Origin: Basidiobolus ranarum
Taxonomy: Eukaryota; Basidiobolomycota; Basidiobolomycetes; Basidiobolales
Assembly (NCBI GenBank): GCA_040143965.1
Contig: JASJQH010000032.1
Span: 1 to 43,381, forward strand
DNA: 43,381 bases
Direction of reading: 5' to 3'
Under the pieces are notes generated by a model, which was given only the letters and a program-made list of their open reading frames with translations, was not told the DNA's origin and did no database searches. The first letter of the stretch is position 1, and each line of letters begins with the position of its first letter. A program made the position numbers and the translations under genes. This document shows, in pieces, positions 23,400 to 35,156 of the stretch.

Positions 23400-24712
23400 T
23401 TAATGCGTGATATGGCTATTTGTAAGGGCGGTCAGACGGAGAAATTCTTCGTATACAACCCATGTAATAGCAGAGCCGAGAGGTTTTCGCATTAAACGAA
23501 CAAGCAAACCTTTGAAGAGGCCAGAAAATCTCTCTTCCTGTAAAGATAATTCAAGTAGAATAAGAGTTAATGGGGTTTGAGTGTTATAAAGAGAGCAAAT
23601 AAAGGAGCCATTACTCGAAGTATTTTAATGGATGCTTGGAAAGAGTTACTATACTCTGAGGGCTGAAGTTGCATTCGAGTTTTCAGCACATCGAATGGGT
23701 GGGTTATAGCGGTAGCAGTAACTCCCGCGAGAATACCAGCCACACCATTGATCAACTGAATGGGGATTTCAGTGCGGTTTTTAGAGTTTAATGCTAGAAA
23801 ACAGAGCCATTTAAAAAGATTACTATCGTAGATTATATCAAAGAGGTATACCAATCAAGGAACTCTTGAACTGTTCATATGACGCGACGTAGATTCCGGC
23901 AAGAGGAGCATCTCTCATAGCAGTAGCCCCATAACCAGCAAAGAATCCTAAATCACAAGCAATCTGAGATTTCGTGAAAAACATGGATTTTCCGATTAAA
24001 CCACGAAAATACCTCTAAAACCGTGAGTCTTGTTGGTGGAAACGATTGCTTCACGGATGCTTTTGTATTGATAAATATCGCTCTGAACGAGGTTTCGGGT
24101 AAATCGTTAATAAATAAACACTGATTCGGTTCAATGGAAAAATACATGCATACCTCATATCTAACTTTGATTAAAGTGATGGGCATGGCTATGAATCCAG
24201 TGAGGGCTCTGGCAGAAGCCCCTGATAATAAATTAACAGTACTTTTTAAAGAGCCCTCCGAATTTCCCGTTAATTTTGGTAGTGCTTTGTTATAAAACTC
24301 GCGCCAATGGCTTAACATCATAAAATAAAGACCGTTCCCGGGCACATTTCTACTTGTTCAAAATCAGTAAAGAAAGTGTGGTGTATATTCTGAAAAAAAC
24401 TATTTGCCTGAAAATGGTAGGAACCGTTCCTCTCCAGAGACCAGTCGGTCCGTCCTTTAATATAATTTGCTTGACTGTACCGAATAGTGAACTAATGTGT
24501 TGTTACATAGGTAAGGCTAAGATTTAAAAGAATTACTACGAATGAGAGTATGTTTGTGCTTACCTGCTATGCACGGTACCAGAGGTTCGCGATATTTTCT
24601 GCTGTTGCTGCATTCTAGTTTTGAGTAGGTCTAATGGTTGGAGTAGAACGCACGAGAAAAGACCGGAGGTAGCCCCAGCGGCGAGGTGCACAGTTGAAGA
24701 GGGTTTAGACAT
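23400..24712 (-). CDS. HEM25: Mitochondrial glycine carrier Hem25 (SLC25A38 family)
   Basis: An inner-membrane carrier that brings glycine into mitochondria for the first step of heme synthesis. Seven exons: 24564-24712, 24408-24491, 24154-24349, 24013-24082, 23852-23947, 23615-23793 and 23400-23537, coding for 303 residues, the usual size for a three-repeat carrier. All three signature motifs are visible: [11 protein letters not shown] in repeat 1, [11 protein letters not shown] in repeat 2 and [11 protein letters not shown] in repeat 3. The SLC25A38 hallmarks [34 protein letters not shown] and LRLTA near the end also fit. The intron after exon 2 starts with GC rather than GT (GCAAAT). It is divergent from ORC1. 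Confidence 0.93.
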
Positions 24713-25413
24713 GAATGTATACTGACCAATGTGTCTTCGTTAAACAAGTCAGTGATAGTGTATCGAATGATAATGGTTAAGAATTTCTCTGGTTTTGAGA
24801 AATAACAGCAATAGAGGTGAAGAAGTCAAGGTTACAATGATAGCCTGAAGAATAGCACACAGCGGATATCAAAATTTTAGGGTTTACTTATTCGACTGTG
24901 CCATACTCTACAAATGCTCACTGTGGATAGATATTTCACAAATTAGGTGCTCCAGAGTTTATGAGTACATTTTAATTGTAAAGTTGATATTAATTTCCAT
25001 TCTAATAATTGATTGACTTAGAGGTTACCCGATTAGTAGTGAGTTTGACCCGAAACTTCCGACCCGGTAAGAATATGTAAGGTTAGCAGAAGGTGACACC
25101 AAGACCTTTGAAGATCGCAGTCTGATCTTCGTTGAATGGGGTTTAAAAATATGCTGGAGTGCGAATTGTGGGGCTCTGCTTATTTCAATTGAGTCTTGAT
25201 TAAATCCTCGTTAATTTATTTGCTATCTGATCAGTGTTAACTAAAAATCTACACACCAATAGCAACCTCAATGATTGGTTCACTGATCAATTGTTTGTTT
25301 ACCTCGGTTTGGTAAATCATAGCCTCAGAGCATGATAGCAAGGAATTATCATCAACCAACCTGCTACTAAAGTCTTCACCTTGATAATCACTTGTTGTAT
25401 ATATCTATGGGAT
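24713..25413. other. Divergent promoter region HEM25/ORC1
   Basis: About 700 bp. TTAGGGTTT at 24877-24885 matches a telobox-like word, but is not beyond chance. No gene recognised. Confidence 0.5.
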
Positions 25414-27593
25414 ATGAATAAATCCGCTTCGAATACCTTTACAAAGACGGAGGTACATATATGCATTGATTTTCCTTGCTGATCACTCTGTGCGTTAATT
25501 CATTTCAATAATAAACTTTCCTTTTGTAGGTCATCTCCCAGAGTGATGAAGAGACTGGAACCACAACGAACACTACTAGCACTAGTCTGTTAAACAGTAC
25601 TCCCTTGAGAAGAAGTGCCAGAAATGCCGCTCGAGACGAACAAAACACCACTGTGAATATTGCTGTAACTCCAAAAACTCGAGGCCGTGCTACCCAGAAT
25701 CCAGTACGATCCTCAAGAGCCTCAGCAAAAACCCCTACTACAAGTATTGAAGCCTCTACTGAGGAAACTGCATCCAAGGAAGAAATCGAAGAGCCAATTG
25801 TTCAAAAGGCTAAAGGAGGGAGACCGAAAAAAGTTGTAATTAAAGCCGAAACAGTTTCCGATGAACAGGACGTTGAAGCAACTGACAATATCAGCCAAAC
25901 TGTTCCAAGCATTGCCCCGCCCGAAACGCCCTCTAGAAGAGGCCGGCCAAGAAAAATCGTATCAGAGATAAAAGATGAGATTGCCTTACCACAAACACCT
26001 AGACCTAGAGGTCGTCCTAGAAAACAATCTACGGATGTTAAGAAGGAACCTCTTCAGGCTGTTAGGAGAACCTCTCGACGACTTAAAATTGAAAATAATA
26101 ACCAGAGTACTGATGTTCCAATTAAGAGTAACAGAAGCTCAACTGTTGGTAAGAAAACTCGAAAGAAGAAGGAAGATAGCTCTAGTGAAGAGTTTGATGC
26201 GAATGCTGAAATCGACACAGAAGAGGTTGCGTTACCCACTCCACCTAATGATGACAGTACGACTGATGATAGTGTTGATGAATTTCAAAATATTTCCACA
26301 CCACGTAGTAAAAAGCCTAAAGGCAGAGCAACGCCCAAGTCCGTTTTGGGTAGAAGAAAACTAAAAACCCTAGCTCCCATAACTCCACTTCGACGCCGAC
26401 AAATTAAAGAATCTAATTCTGACGACCACTTTGAGCAAGCTAGACAAAACCTCCATGTTTCCGCTGTCCCACTCACTCTTCCCTGTCGAGAGGATGAGTT
26501 CTCCGAGATTCTGGCACATGTTGAGAGCTCCCTTGAAGATGATACTGGCAGTTGTATTTATATATCCGGTGTACCCGGTACCGGGAAAACAGCAACCGTG
26601 CATGAAGTAATCCGTAATCTTCAAGGAAAAGCTGAGGAAGGAGATATTGCCGAATTTCAATTCGTTGAGATTAATGGCATGAAATTGACAGAGCCATCAT
26701 ATGCCTATACTTTGCTCTATGAGGCTCTTACAGGTGAGCGAGTTACGGCCAAACATGCCTCCGATCTGTTAGAGAAGATGTTTACTTCATCACCGAATAA
26801 TCGGAAACCTTGTCTCGTTTTGATGGACGAACTGGATCTTTTAGTCACACGTAAACAAACTGTCATGTATAACTTTTTCGAATGGCCAAACCGTCCAAAT
26901 TCTCGATTAATTGTCATTGCAGTTGCTAACACTATGGATCTTCCAGAAAGAATCCTTTCAAATAAGATTTCCAGTCGTCTGGGCTTGACGCGAATCAATT
27001 TCCAGCCTTATTCACACCAGCAATTGTATAGTATTATACAGTCGCGTCTAGTAGGCAACAATGCCTTTGATAGCGATGCCATGGAATTTTGCGCGCGTAA
27101 AGTCAGTGCAGTCTCGGGCGATGCGCGCAGAGCGTTAGATATTTGTAGACGTGCGGTTGAATTAGTTGAAACAGCCCACAAAGGAGACCAAGCCAAGACG
27201 AACGGGCAACCTATAGCCCAAGTCACCATGAGTATGGTTGACAAAGCGATCAAGGAGATGTACGCCTCAAGTAATGTGAAATTCATTCAAAATGCCTCTC
27301 TGCATCAAAAGATGTTCCTAGTTTCCTTAAATTACCAGCTTCGAAAGGGTGGCTTACCTGAGGTGGAGTTCGGGGAAGTGGCCAATTATCATATTCAGAT
27401 ATGTCGATTGAATAATTTGGAACCACCTAATACCTCCGATTTAGCTGCGATATGTGCGAGTCTCGGGGCCGCTCGTTGTCTGCTAGTAGAGGCTGGAAGG
27501 CTAGATCTTCATCAGCGTATTCGCTTGAATGTCGCTGAAGAAGATGTCACCATGGCTTTACGAGCAGATCCTTTTTTCCGCAAAATGGTATAG
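25414..27593 (+). CDS. ORC1: Origin recognition complex subunit 1 (Orc1) with AT-hooks
   Basis: The AAA+ ATPase subunit of the origin recognition complex, which loads MCM helicase with Cdc6. Two exons: 25414-25452 and 25530-27593, 700 residues. The AAA+ core has Walker A GVPGTGKTA (from residue 360), Walker B VLMDELDLLV (D446, E447), a sensor-like IAVANTMDLPERIL and SGDARRALDICRRAVEL. The C-terminal winged helix ends VTMALRADPFFRKM, which is typical of Orc1 rather than Cdc6. The N-terminal 330 residues are disordered and basic. They hold several AT-hook-like cores: RGRAT (64), GGRPKK (109), RGRPRK (150), RGRPRK (173) and KGRATPK (about 278). No BAH domain is visible, although many Orc1 proteins have one there. 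The exon-1 start MNKSASNTFTKTE is the first ATG with a working donor. Confidence 0.92.
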
Positions 27594-27917
27594 CCAAATG
27601 TGGGACTCTGATACTCTCTTACTACTTGTACTTTATTAGCTCTTTCATCAATGTATATGAGTCTTTAATCCTTCCAGGTTATAGCTAGATTGGCATATTA
27701 TTCAATCATCCATGATTACTAGACATAATTTTACCAGACAATCAATTTAATTAAAATAAATCTTGAACAACTATTTTTTTCTTTGATGTTTATATTTATC
27801 TGCTTAAATTCCTTTTTTTTCTTGATTTTTTTTTCTTTTTTGATCGTAGTGTACTATTAGGTATACAAGTGGTCAAAATATCCACGAACAAACTAGCAAC
27901 TGAAAGGTTTACTAAAG
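27594..27917. other. Intergenic region ORC1 to RRP7 with poly-T tracts
   Basis: About 320 bp. Long T-rich runs at about 27772-27842 may act as a poly(dA:dT) nucleosome-depleted element of the RRP7 promoter; this is inferred from composition only. Confidence 0.5.
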
Positions 27918-29028
27918 ATGCCTGCCGAAGTGAAAGTGAAAAAGTCGAGTAAGGCTAACAAAGAGAAGTTAGTCAAGAAGTCTAAGGTGGCAAAAAAAGA
28001 AGAGGCGCTTCCTTTGGATGAGATTTCTGGTTTCAAAATATTACCGGTAGAAATGCCTGCTAGCAGTGTTAGTCCTTCAGTCACGCATTATTTCTACTTT
28101 AAGAAACACAATGTTCGCCAAGACAATCCTTTAACTCCAGAGGATAGAACCCTTTTCTTATTGAATTTACCCACTGACACTACAGAAAGCCACATCAAAC
28201 ATTTGTTTCGTCATATTGGAAAGGTGGAGCGTGTATCGTTTAATATGACTGAACGTCAAATGGAAGAAAAACTTATGGAACTTCAACAAAACGAATCTAC
28301 TGAACCCGTTTCCAAAAAGAAGGGAAAGAAGAATAGCAAGGAAGCACCTTCCAAAGAGGTTGAACCTATCTGTACTTTGTTACCCCTTGGTTCTTTCGCA
28401 CACGTTGTATTCTTGGAAGAGTTGGGTGTTACTAAAGCCATGAATATGTCAAAGAAGAAGCGTGTTTGGGACTTACCTGAGACTCCAAAAGAGAAACTAT
28501 TAGTAGGACTTGAAAGTAATTCCTCTTCAATTTTTCTCACTTGTTATTGTTATATTAACTCTTGATTTAATAGAATACGAATATATGTATCAACGGACCC
28601 GCATGGACCCTGAAGCTCTTCAAGCTCAGATTGATGACTTCATGAAGAAATTCAGCGAAGCTCAACACGAAGCCGCACAAGCTGAGGCAGCTCTGTATAA
28701 TGTTCCTGATGAGGATGGATTCATTACTGTCACCAGAAAGGGACGTAGAAATAACAACACCGATGGAAAGATCTCGGTTACTGCCATCAAGGCTGAAGAG
28801 GCACAAAACCTCAAGCCAAAGAAGAAAGAACTTGTTGATTTCTATCGATTCCAAATGCGTGAAGCTAAGAGAGACAGTAAGATCAATATATATATATACA
28901 TTCATTCATGGATCGGATGATTAACGTTATTTTGAACTTTAGAATTGGTTGAATTACGTAAGAAATTCGAAGACGATAAGAAGAAGATTCAACAACTCAA
29001 AACTGCACGTCGTTTCCTCCCTTATTAG
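27918..29028 (+). CDS. RRP7: Ribosomal RNA processing protein Rrp7
   Basis: A small-subunit processome component needed for 18S rRNA maturation. Three exons: 27918-28515, 28574-28876 and 28943-29028, 328 residues. After a Lys-rich N-terminus the RRM-like domain is clear (RTLFLLNLPTDTTESHIKHLF, GSFAHVVFLEELGVTKAM), with a Lys-rich insert in the middle as in Rrp7. The C-terminal Rrp7 domain follows: MDPEALQAQIDDFMKKF, EDGFITVTRKGR, DFYRFQMREAKRDKLVELRKKFEDDKKKI and the ending TARRFLPY. The ATG at 27918 is the first in frame, with an A at -3. Confidence 0.93.
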
Positions 29029-29356
29029 AATTTTCATTTCAATGACCTTTAAACTCCTCATGTAGATCTAGTTATTTTATTTTATTTGTTCAGATCATGA
29101 TGAACACTGTCATATCCCTCACCCTGGGGCCATCAAAGCACATCTTATGTATAATAAACTGCTTTGTAGATTAATTGTTATGTGACTGTCACGACGTCAA
29201 TGGAAGCCCTCCAAAAATACATTACTTGTGGGATGTTTTATTTAACGAGAACAATAATGAGAGATACGAAAGGGTTGAATGTAGATGCATTGTTGTATGG
29301 TGAGAAGTATATAGAGGGGTAGCCATTTTAAGCCACTTTCAAATGGAAAACATCGC
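29029..29356. other. 3' intergenic region RRP7/mitochondrial RRM gene
   Basis: About 330 bp between convergent genes; no feature recognised. Confidence 0.5.
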
Positions 29357-30403
29357 TTAGTAAGCGACTTGCGCTTTCACAGTATAACCAGTGTTGTTGT
29401 ACTTGAGAGAGGTATTGTGAAGTTGACGAACTACTCGGTGTGCTTCGGCCTCATTAGCCATCTTGACAAAGATCATTCCACTTAAGCCATTTCTAGGCAC
29501 ACTATATATAACCTATTAACTTTCATTGAAATGTTATAAGAAAACCAAAAATCCACCTACGGAATGCTTTCAATTGGACGCTCGGTGGAATCAAGGGCGA
29601 TCTTAAATCCACGAAGAAGCTCTTTAACTTCAGGAACTGGGAAGAGCACTGGAAGCCCAGTGAAACAGACTACACGACCAGAGGCAGATCCAATAAAACG
29701 AGATCTATATGGCATTTTATCAGTCTAAAGGATTTCAATACCATTAATATCCGATCTTTCAAGCAATCTGCCACACTATGATTCTACGTACAAACTCCAC
29801 AGCGATAGTTCTGCCATCTAGGATACGTTTCTTGTGAGCCATTGCTATGACTTGGGCATCTGATTCATTCGAAAGTTCAACAAAGCAAGCGCCGTTGAAA
29901 ACACCACTACTGGAACGGTAAAAGATCACTGAAATTTAGGTTCGACTATGAGCTATCACGTATTTCAAAAGATACAGCAGGTTACTTAAAAGTACTTACT
30001 ATCTTTAATGGAATCGACGTCAACGTGTTGAGCACTAGTAATGAAATTCAAAACATCGCCCTTGGTAGTATAAGGTGGAAGATTCTTGATGGTGATGATT
30101 TTAGAAGGTTTTCCACGAACGTTTGCTATTTTCGAAACAAAATGTTTGGTAAGTTTCCTTGATAAAAAAGGAGTGTCATAGAGAGTTAGAAAAAGTCAAC
30201 TCACCTTTTCTAAACTCTTCAGGAGATATCTTGATTTCAAGTTTGTCTTCTGACTTGCTCCAATCTTTTTTGACCTGAGCAGGCTCAAGAGACTCTCCAT
30301 TGAAGAGAGAAGACTGAAATCCTCTGACGAACATAGCTTGAGCACTTGGTCTGACCAAGTTAGCCTTAGTAGATAATCTAGCAAAAGTACGAATAGCTTG
30401 CAT
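29357..30403 (-). CDS. Putative mitochondrial RNA-binding protein with two RRMs
   Basis: Five exons: 30205-30403, 30000-30125, 29792-29928, 29561-29724 and 29357-29501, giving 256 residues. The first 30 residues are Arg/Ser/Ala-rich without acids (MQAIRTFARLSTKANLVRPS, then VRGFQSS), as in mitochondrial presequences. Two RRM-like domains follow: one from about residue 73 (IITIKNLPPYTTKGDVLNFI, GACFVELSNESDAQVIAM) and a second from about 165 (RVVCFTGLPVLFPVPEVKELL, SGMIFVKMANEAEAHRVV). It probably binds RNA in mitochondria. I do not recognise a named orthologue. It is divergent from mevalonate kinase with 577 bp between starts. Confidence 0.85.
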
Positions 30404-30980
30404 TATTGGGGAAGGCTGTATTTCTACTTAGAATAAAAACGTCTAAAAGGTGGTAAAGCTCTAAGGTGCACAACCTCGAGGAATAGATGTTTACTTTCAT
30501 CTAGTCGTCTATTGAAAAAGATCAATTTTTTACTGGATCATTTGCTTCTCAAAAAACTTCTAAATTAGTGTTCCCCACTCTGACTGGCATTGTAATAGTT
30601 TCGAAAGATTAATTGATTGGCTATGCTGTTGCCCCTTCAAAATTAGGGTAATTTTTATTCAGAAATTACTTAGAATATTTTCATTTCTAATCTCTTTTTG
30701 TATTTATTTCGAGAAGTAGCTTATTGGTTAGAGTAATGAAGTGGAGTAACTAGAGCAAAGTTAAACGAGATTTCAGAGTTGGTAGGATTATAATGTATTG
30801 ATATCTGATGCCACAGAATAAACTATCCTGAGATTAGCGAAAATAAACTGGCGCATATATTAGTTTCTAATGGGTTAATAAGAATAGATAAATCAGTAAA
30901 AGTGGAAGTATATAAGCTGCAAGTTAAGAACACAGTGTTCAGAAGCTTCTCATCCAATAATTTCTATAGTCCGTTAACAA
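30404..30980. other. Divergent promoter region RRM gene/mevalonate kinase
   Basis: 577 bp with AT-rich composition; contains the TATA element listed for mevalonate kinase. No gene recognised. Confidence 0.55.
30909..30916 (+). promoter_or_regulatory. TATA box of mevalonate kinase
   Basis: TATATAAG lies 72 bp upstream of the ATG at 30981, a normal core promoter distance. Confidence 0.55.
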
Positions 30981-32671
30981 ATGACCATAGGTGAAGAAAT
31001 AGTAGTCGCTGCCCCTGGAAAGGTTATCTTGTTTGGTGAGCATGCAGTAGTGTATGGTAAAACCGCTGTTGCAGCCAGCGTGGGCCTCAGATGTTATCTG
31101 GTTGGAAAAAAAACATCAGATGACACAATTACATTATGTCTTCCAGACCTAAATGTCAATTATGAATGGAAGATACATGATATTCCCACAGAAGCTTTCG
31201 GTATGAAAAATATGTGATTTGATTCAGATATTCATCCTTTGTATTAATCTTTCTTCGTTAGAATTGGTGAAAAAGCAGGCAAGCATAGATGAAGTACTTG
31301 TTGTTTTGGAACCTTTAGCTACTGAATACACTAGTTCCCAAAAGACAGCTATATTATCATTCTTTTATTTATATGTTAGTTTGGTGGATAAAACCGCGAG
31401 GTATGTATCATTCTTTCCTCGTTCATTCTTTACATTCTATTGACAGATATTTCAGCCCTTACGGTTTAGCTTTATGTGTAAGATCAACTCTTCCAGTTGG
31501 TGCAGGACTTGGCTCTTCTGCCTCATATAGTGTCTGTATTGCTACCTGTTTGCTTCAATTCAATGGTCATATTTCGACTTTGGGTGGAAATCCTAAACTA
31601 GACACTAAAACCGCTGAAACCATCAACAAATGGGCTTTCCAGGCTGAGAAAGTTATTCATGGGAACCCTTCTGGAATCGACAATACAGTGAGCACCTTTG
31701 GTAAGTGAAGTAATACTTTTTATTAATGAGAACTGTAACTCATGTAATGTTTGTCAGGTGGAGCTCAGATGTACACTAAAGGAGATATAGAAACATTACA
31801 CAAGTTAGTAGTATTTATTCATCTAAGCAGTTCAGCTTCCTAACCTTTAGAAATGCGGAAAATAGATTCAAGTCTCTCAAGTTCCTTTTAACAAACACAA
31901 AAGTTCCACGTGATACCCGAACTCTCGTCGCTAACGTCCGTAGTATGCGGGATCAGGTATTAAATATTTAAGAGTATCGTTAAGTAATATCCATGGCACT
32001 CACATAGTATCTATTTAGTACCCTCTGGTTGTGGACCACTTAATGGAAGCTATTCACGGAATTAGTAAAAGTTGTCAAGTAGTCTTTGATAGCTCGGGTA
32101 TGCTACACTCTTTTTATGACAATTAACCATGCTCTACATCTAACGCTATATTTCCCTAGCTTCTAACGAAGAGATTATGCGGTCAATTGAGGTATAATAC
32201 GATTCAATTAGCTAAAGTGTAGCCATCGTACTAACATAGTCTTGACATTAGGAACTAATCGACTTGAATCATCAATTAATTGCCGCTACTGGTGTTAGTC
32301 ATCCGTCACTGGAGCGCATCAGAGAAATTACAGGTGCTAAAGGGCTACATTCCAAATTAACTGGAGCTGGTGGTGGGGGATGTGCACTAACCCTTCTTCG
32401 TGATGGTACTGTGAATGGTGCTGCTATTTACATCAGAATATTGGTACTAATTATTTCTATAGATACACCTAAATACGTGCTCGAGGCTGTGGAAAAAGAG
32501 CTGGTCGATGCTGGCTTTGAATGCTATGAAACATCGATTGGAGTAGAGGGAGTAAAGGCCATGCCTTTGCATAGACCTGAAGAGTCGCTTCAACATGACT
32601 TAATTAATTATTTCATGGATATTCCCAAAGAACGTTTAGATCAATTACTTACTATTCCATACAAATTATAA
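30981..32671 (+). CDS. ERG12: Mevalonate kinase
   Basis: A GHMP kinase that phosphorylates mevalonate to 5-phosphomevalonate in the cytosolic sterol/isoprenoid pathway. Nine exons: 30981-31200, 31262-31400, 31447-31700, 31758-31803, 31851-31956, 32019-32097, 32160-32191, 32252-32405 and 32463-32671, 412 residues. Family motifs are [16 protein letters not shown] (residues 11-26), the ATP-binding [12 protein letters not shown] (135-146), [15 protein letters not shown] with its catalytic Asp, and [11 protein letters not shown]. The two small exons (46 and 32 nt) are needed to keep the frame. The last intron (32406-32462, 57 nt) has no stop and keeps frame, so a 431-residue read-through form is also possible. 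A TATA box lies 72 bp upstream. AATAAA at 32697-32702 may be its poly(A) signal. Confidence 0.94.
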
Positions 32672-32822
32672 GTCTCATTAAATAATACTTAGTAATAATA
32701 AATCAATGATATTTAAAGGTTAAGGTTATGACTGCGACAATGATTAACCAACACAATAATGTAACTTTTCTGAATCAATTTATTAAGCAGTTATTAGACA
32801 AACTCGGGTTACGAATATAAAT

Positions 32823-33320
32823 TTATAATTGGCCAGAAGCATCGACGGTGATTTTCTTGGAAGTTTTACCAGTTGAGGATCCGAATTTCTCGACTTGTCT
32901 GATGATATCTAAGCCTTCAACAACGGAACCAAAGACAACATGCTTTCCGTCTAACCAACCGGTTTTCTCAGTGCAAATGAAGAATTGAGATCCATTGGTA
33001 TTGGGACCAGCGTTAGCCATAGATAAAATGCCTGGACCAGTGTGCTTCAAAGTGAAGTTTTCGTCAGCGAACTTCTCTCCGTAAATAGATTTACCGCCAG
33101 TTCCGTTGTGACGAGTGAAATCTCCACCTTGGCACATGAATTCTGGAATAACTCTGTGGAAAATACTACCAGCATAGCCATATCCATTTTCACCAGTGCA
33201 TAGAGCACGGAAATTCTCTGCTGTCTTTGGGACAACATCAGCACGAAGCTCCATAACAACTCTACCAAGAGGTTGGCTGTCAGCAGAAAGGTCGAAGTAT
33301 ACACGAGGATTAGAGGCCAT
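32823..33320 (-). CDS. CPR1: Cyclophilin A-type peptidyl-prolyl cis-trans isomerase
   Basis: A single-domain cyclophilin of 165 residues, the standard cytosolic cyclophilin A size. It catalyses proline cis-trans isomerisation and is the usual cyclosporin target. The motifs [47 protein letters not shown] and [20 protein letters not shown] include the catalytic Arg and the FxxxxQ/Trp drug-pocket residues. No N-terminal signal or C-terminal extension is present. The start is ATG 33320 ([10 protein letters not shown]); the frame stays open eight codons further up, but that lies close behind the TATA box. It has no introns, unlike most neighbours. Confidence 0.96.
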   Translation of the reverse strand: MASNPRVYFDLSADSQPLGRVVMELRADVVPKTAENFRALCTGENGYGYAGSIFHRVIPEFMCQGGDFTRHNGTGGKSIYGEKFADENFTLKHTGPGILSMANAGPNTNGSQFFICTEKTGWLDGKHVVFGSVVEGLDIIRQVEKFGSSTGKTSKKITVDASGQL

Positions 33321-33359
33321 GGTAGGAGTAGTATAATAATACAAGCCTCAATTTCTACC

Positions 33360-33367
33360 CTTATATA
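33360..33367 (-). promoter_or_regulatory. TATA box of cyclophilin gene
   Basis: On the minus strand TATATAAG lies 40 bp upstream of the ATG at 33320, implying a very short leader. Confidence 0.45.
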
Positions 33368-35078
33368 CTAGAATGAAAAATGTCTTGATGACGCGTATCA
33401 CACCGAGTGACGTACGTAGAGAGTCTAAAATCCAGTGTCCATATAGATATTATCCAAGGTTCAAATAGCACCATTGACGGTCTTCGAAACTGGGAGAAGC
33501 CATCAGTCACTGAAGCTACTGGCAGTGAATTGGCCGTAATCTCCAATCTAGCATACACTCTCTTGGCATTATTGGTTGGGGGAAACCATGGTATTCGTGA
33601 ACGGGGTTGTTTACGCTGACCCTAACCCTAAGCGTATGAATCACCATCAAGTACTACGTAATTATACGCTTATCACCTAAATGGGTACATCACGTTAATG
33701 GTGTTACACGTTTCAAATTCATTGGCTTACAATATCCTATAAACTAATAGTATTGTATATAGTATAAATACAAATTCAATGGTCACAGAATGAATGCCAT
33801 TATGACGTTACAGGAATGTTTTAACAACAAATGGACGTTCTATGGGACCCTGATGCATCCGTCAAATATCGCTACCTGGACACGCCATTCCTAGCACTGT
33901 TTTAATGCAGGATCATTTAACGTTATCCAATCTCTTCCCCCATCAGAGTCGATCTTATCATAGGGTTGCACCATGCGGTCAAGCAATCTCACACTCCAAA
34001 TCTAGTAGTCCGGGCACAAGTGGCCCAAGTGGCAAGTCAGATTGACATATGTGTACTTCGATGAGTACCACGTTATGTAGGTAGTTTAGTTTCACCGCCC
34101 AAGGATATCTGTAAAGAGGGTTGAGAAGTTCGTCGCGAAGCACAGCTCAAGTAAACCACGTTTTCTAGCTGGGGAGTTGCGAATAGCCTTGCACAATGTT
34201 CTTACGTATATATCTGATTTGCTGCGACAAGTAGCTGTTGATTGGGCTGGAAGCTTACTGATAAGCTTTAATTCCTATTTGCGACTGGAGATCCATATTT
34301 AGGTGTGGGTCTACATGATGGCCAATCACTTCAACTGTGGTGCAACTCAAATAAGAGGAGCTCCTATTCAAAGCTACATTGATAGACCCAAAATTGACAT
34401 TTGTAAGGTTTACTTGTATCGCACTGTTGCGTACTCGCACAAGTGGTTGCTGAATTGGTACATCGAGCGATACCAGGTATTGAGTTTATGTAATCTTTGA
34501 AGTAATCCATCAAGTGATCAATGTTCACGAACCACCTATGTGTGTCGTACCTTTGCAGCCCCGGATCCGATCAGACTGTGGCGCCCAAGATGCGAGTTGA
34601 TCAGATCTTGCATGAGTTCCAGCAATAGCACCAATAATTGACCTGCAGTATAGCTTCTTTCTAACTCCTCACTTCGACGAAGTCAAAGGACTTCTTGTCC
34701 AGCAGAGGGTCGGTGTAGCGCAGGTGACACTAGAAGGGTCCATCAACGTTACTCAACTGAAATAGTCTGCATCGAAACTTCTTATCGACAGAAGTATGAT
34801 CTCTATCAGGATATCTGGATCCGTCGGTGTGGTACTTTAATAGTAATCGCCGATATAATAATAAATCAATATAATGCGATATCCCATATTGGTTATGATC
34901 AAGACTTGTTCTGCCAGAATATCTCTAAGCTCTAGCATGGTGATTCGCTCTCTTGATTGACTATTTATTCCTATTTCGCTATTCTATGCTTCTTTGGGGA
35001 ACCACTTCGATAGAGCTACCAATCCCCGAGAGTTTCTCAGCTGACCAATTAACTTCCTATATCAGTCGCCATAAATCC

Positions 35079-35086
35079 TATAAATA
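35079..35086 (+). promoter_or_regulatory. TATA box of SFP1-like gene
   Basis: TATAAATA starts 78 bp upstream of the ATG at 35157. Confidence 0.5.
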
Positions 35087-35156
35087 CAGATTGCCAGTGT
35101 GATCATCAGAATATCTGAGCTTTATTCAGTTACGTGCGAACTATATCCTCAGCATC

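Larger units (their letters stand above)
33321..35156. other. Long intergenic region CPR1 to SFP1-like gene
   Basis: About 1.84 kb, the longest non-coding stretch between genes here. Only short random ORFs are present. It includes CCCTAACCCTAA (33620-33631), two units of the common fungal telomere word, and a few GATC-rich patches near 34560-34610. It probably holds regulatory DNA or an untranslated leader of the transcription-factor gene. No gene or RNA was recognised. Confidence 0.5.

Noticed and set aside
34255-34500. Small overlapping frames on both strands in the long intergenic region
   Set aside because: Both are about 60 codons, overlap each other, and show no splice or family support.
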